Positions 63,155 to 64,000 of a stretch of 64,000 nucleotides of DNA are shown here, one piece after another. The notes under the pieces are model-generated. The model made no database searches. It saw only the letters and a list, made by a program, of their open reading frames with translations, and was not told the DNA's origin. The stretch spans positions 1 to 64,000 of the forward strand of contig NZ_JAHSQD010000004.1 in the NCBI RefSeq assembly GCF_020103755.1. Reading direction: 5' to 3'. The stretch's first letter is position 1, and every line of letters begins with the position of its first letter. Made by a program: the position numbers and the translations under genes. The DNA comes from Streptomyces sp. LS1784. GTDB taxonomy: Bacteria > Actinomycetota > Actinomycetes > Streptomycetales > Streptomycetaceae.

Positions 63155-64000
63155 ATGCCCGGCCTTTCCCTGCGTCCCGACGCGCCCAGTGTGCGGGACA
63201 TCTTCAGCTTCCTCCGGGACCTGGACCTGGACTGTGACATCAACCCCTGCGCCGCCTGGATCGGAGCCCCCGACCCGGACCGTGTCGCCGACCCCGGCGG
63301 CATCGTGGAGTTCCTCCGCTCCATCGGGCTGACCCGGGCGCTGGCCAACCTCCTCGGCATCGACGAGGCCCGGGCGGACGCGACCTGCACGGTGCACGAC
63401 ACGCCCCTGGACGGCGACCCCGAGCAGCTCGCCGACGCGGTGTCGGCGTACCACAACAGCCGTCCGCTGCGGCTCGACGAGGCGGTGCACCTCGCCTGCT
63501 GGCCGCACGCGAACGGTGAGTTCGTCGTCTTCGTCAAACTGAACCACCTGGTCGTCGACCTGGCCGACGCGCTGGCCGTGCTGGCCGCGGTGCGCGCCCA
63601 CCTGCGAGGCGAACCCGTCCGCCGCATCGAGGCCCGCTACCGCGACCACGCGGCACAGCTCGCCAAGTACGCGGCGATCGCGCCGGCCGACCGCGAGGCG
63701 GTGGAGCGGATGCTCGGACCGGTGCCGGCCCCCGGCCGCCCGGGGATCCCGATGATCGGCGCCTCCGGCGAGCAGTGGCTGCCGCTGCGCCGGGGCGTGT
63801 CCTTCGACGATCTGCTGAGTGCCGTCACGGCCACCGTCCTGCGCGCCATCGGCGGCGGACTGGTGCTTCAATTCCCGGTGTCCCGCTGGGAGTTCGCCCG
63901 CAAGGGCGGCTACTTCGTGGAGCTCAAACCGGTTGTGGTGCGCAGCGAGAAGGCATCCGACTACACTCCGGAGCACTTCCTGCGGACCAGGAACCACTAC
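63155..64000 (+). CDS. Stand-alone condensation-domain-like protein (3' end cut by window edge)
   Basis: At least 282 residues. KLNHLVVDLADAL occupies the place of the NRPS condensation motif HHxxxDG, with Asn for the first His and a Leu for the Gly; the catalytic second His and the Asp are kept. Around it DEAVHLACWPHANGEFVVF and the preceding helices fit the chloramphenicol-acetyltransferase-like fold. It is not part of a larger NRPS within the window. The ATG at 63155 follows GAGAGAA. It may transfer an ACP-bound acyl group onto an amine. It could also be a glycolipid acyltransferase of the PapA type. Confidence 0.72.
   Translation, partial: MPGLSLRPDAPSVRDIFSFLRDLDLDCDINPCAAWIGAPDPDRVADPGGIVEFLRSIGLTRALANLLGIDEARADATCTVHDTPLDGDPEQLADAVSAYHNSRPLRLDEAVHLACWPHANGEFVVFVKLNHLVVDLADALAVLAAVRAHLRGEPVRRIEARYRDHAAQLAKYAAIAPADREAVERMLGPVPAPGRPGIPMIGASGEQWLPLRRGVSFDDLLSAVTATVLRAIGGGLVLQFPVSRWEFARKGGYFVELKPVVVRSEKASDYTPEHFLRTRNHY

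Overview
The window is high-GC actinobacterial DNA, almost certainly from Streptomyces or a close relative. The signs are strong G/C third-position bias, frequent GTG starts, a SARP regulator, MbtH, SARP/LuxR-type control and tightly coupled ATGA/GTGA gene junctions. It holds two separate biosynthetic gene clusters with a six-gene signalling operon between them. No tRNA, rRNA, CRISPR array or intact insertion sequence was seen.

Region A (about 1-43,325) is a non-ribosomal peptide cluster built on mannopeptimycin-like logic. From the left: an ABC exporter under a SARP regulator (1-4556); a GH16-like lipoprotein, a GT2 membrane glycosyltransferase and a small membrane protein (5169-7975); then a minus-strand operon reading from 15,367 down to 8057. 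That operon encodes a methyltransferase, a tryptophan 2,3-dioxygenase-family heme protein, the MppP/MppQ/MppR-type enzymes that make L-enduracididine from arginine, MbtH, an alpha/beta hydrolase and a polyprenyl-phosphomannose synthase. On the plus strand follow a second ABC exporter (16,219-19,538), two NRPSs arranged A-T-C-A-T and C-A-T-E-C-A-T-E (19,731-33,778), and a beta-lactamase/PBP-fold hydrolase of the SurE type (33,775-35,037). This hydrolase replaces the missing thioesterase and should cyclise the chain. A LuxR-type two-component system, a degenerate ABC ATPase, an ArsR-like regulator, a VioC/MppO-type beta-hydroxylase, an MFS exporter and a GT39/ArnT-like membrane glycosyltransferase complete the region. 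My inference is a cyclic tetrapeptide with two D residues that contains (beta-hydroxy-)enduracididine and probably carries mannose. I know of no described product with this combination.

Region B (43,402-51,070, minus strand) is an overlapping operon of Ser/Thr kinase, coiled-coil protein, AAA+ Hsp100-like ATPase with a P-loop-less first half, small 4Fe-4S radical-SAM activase-like protein, zinc-ribbon/FHA protein and PP2C phosphatase. It looks like a self-contained phospho-signalling or conflict module rather than a biosynthetic unit.

Region C (51,345-64,000 and beyond the right edge) is a second, halogenating cluster. The minus strand carries an acyl carrier protein, SDR reductase, AMP-forming ligase, flavin-dependent halogenase and aldo/keto reductase. 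The plus strand carries an ATP-grasp ligase, PLP aminotransferase, a 22-residue leader ORF coupled to an APC permease, a CPA2 antiporter and a condensation-domain-like protein cut by the window end. Two intergenic regions of this cluster share a GTGCAAC-N14/15-GTTGCAC inverted repeat, a candidate cluster-specific operator.

All assignments come from reading motifs and domain order by eye. Adenylation specificity codes and promoter calls are tentative.
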